Shown in pieces: positions 4,943 to 5,193 of a DNA stretch of 5,193 nt; within the stretch, counting starts at the first letter, position 1; every line of letters begins with the position of its first letter. The notes under the pieces are model-generated. The model saw only the letters and a program-made list of their open reading frames with translations. It made no database searches and had not been told where the DNA came from. A program made the translations under genes and the position numbers. Origin of the DNA: Planctomycetota bacterium (GTDB lineage Bacteria; Planctomycetota; Phycisphaerae; Sedimentisphaerales; Anaerohalosphaeraceae); contig QNBS01000193.1 of assembly GCA_003644175.1 (NCBI GenBank), forward strand, positions 1-5,193. Direction: 5' to 3'.

Positions 4943-5193
4943 GAGGCGACCTTGCCGACGCGGGTCTCTACATTGCCTCGCAGGGGCACGCAACTCAGGT
5001 CGTTGCGGATATGCTTCAACTGCCCGATGCGTCGCAGGCTGGAGGTCCCCACCGTTGCACCTGCGGGCAGGTCCGCGATGGACTTTACATCGGCGCCGGC
5101 CACCAGCGCATCGGCGACGGATTCTCGTTTGGGTACGGCGGCGACGGTCAACTGTTTGGCGTAGGCGGTGGGCAGGTCCTTGAAGCTGTGGAC
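4840..5193. repeat. Perfect 103-bp inverted repeat with 148-bp spacer (foldback in hemC)
   Basis: Positions 4840-4942 and 5091-5193 are exact reverse complements, and the repeat reaches the right edge of the window, so it may be longer. The spacer 4943-5090 is single-copy inverted hemC. The inner junction sits at the 10-bp palindrome CCGGCGCCGG (4934-4943). Lack of any mismatch between the arms means the duplication is very recent or artificial. Confidence 0.93.
4942..5193 (-). pseudogene. hemC: Inverted hemC fragment (codons about 77-160)
   Basis: The minus strand from 5193 reads HemC in order: HSFKDLP, VAAVPKRES, then residues absent from the plus-strand copy, including GTSSLRR (about 125-131) and LRGNVETRVGKV (about 147-158). 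The two arginine clusters bind substrate carboxylates in this family. The fragment begins as an exact repeat of codons 77 to about 110 on the plus strand and supplies the following 50 codons. It ends at about 4942, where the plus-strand copy takes over in the opposite direction. It is therefore the true continuation of the same gene, seen in reverse, and not a second hemC. Confidence 0.88.

Noticed and set aside
4327..5151. A 274-residue minus-strand open frame that starts like HemC
   Set aside because: Only its first 70 or so codons are hemC sequence. After the foldback it runs antisense through the hemC N-terminus and tRNA-Ala. It is a product of the inverted junction, not a gene.
1..5193. 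CRISPR array or tandem repeats
   Set aside because: No regularly spaced direct repeats were seen on either strand.

Overview
The window looks like bacterial chromosome with accessory DNA on its left side. Both tRNA genes lack an encoded CCA. The promoters have sigma70-like hexamers. The hemC segment and the transposase start resemble those of Planctomycetota or related PVC bacteria, but that placement is an impression from protein style, not a demonstrated result. The window may be a whole short contig, because both ends fall in repeats: an insertion sequence on the left and a foldback on the right.

Layout, left to right. (1) Positions 1-107 are the end of an IS3-type insertion sequence, with the first 16 codons of its orfA on the minus strand. 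(2) Positions 108-1209 are the remainder of an AAA+/DUF4143 ATPase gene. The IS has removed its 5' part, including the Walker A motif. (3) A 205-bp gap carries a palindrome, a dyad and a good promoter. (4) Positions 1415-4025 hold a two-gene operon: an XPB-like SF2 DNA helicase and, overlapping it by 35 bp, a DUF790 protein, the bacterial counterpart of the nuclease Bax1. (5) A minus-strand tRNA-Lys(UUU) gene starts where the nuclease gene stops; they share three bases. (6) A 292-bp gap holds the back-to-back promoters of two tRNA genes, followed by tRNA-Ala(CGC) on the plus strand. (7) hemC (hydroxymethylbilane synthase) begins at 4612 and is intact for about 110 codons. At about position 4942 the sequence then folds back on itself: the rest of the window is the next part of hemC in reverse, ending in a perfect 103-bp inverted copy.

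How it works together. The helicase and nuclease form a DNA-processing pair. By analogy with archaeal XPB-Bax1, the helicase would open DNA and the nuclease would cut it, in repair or possibly in defence. The right side (tRNA-Ala, hemC) is ordinary housekeeping DNA, visibly richer in G+C than the left. The contrast, the IS, the broken ATPase and the tRNA-Lys boundary suggest that the left block is acquired DNA next to a tRNA gene. The hemC foldback is most simply a chimera made during amplification, library preparation or assembly, but a real inverted duplication is not excluded. I see no CRISPR array and no clearly new system. The least commonplace content is the XPB-Bax1 pair and a hairpin at the IS end that could block transposase translation.
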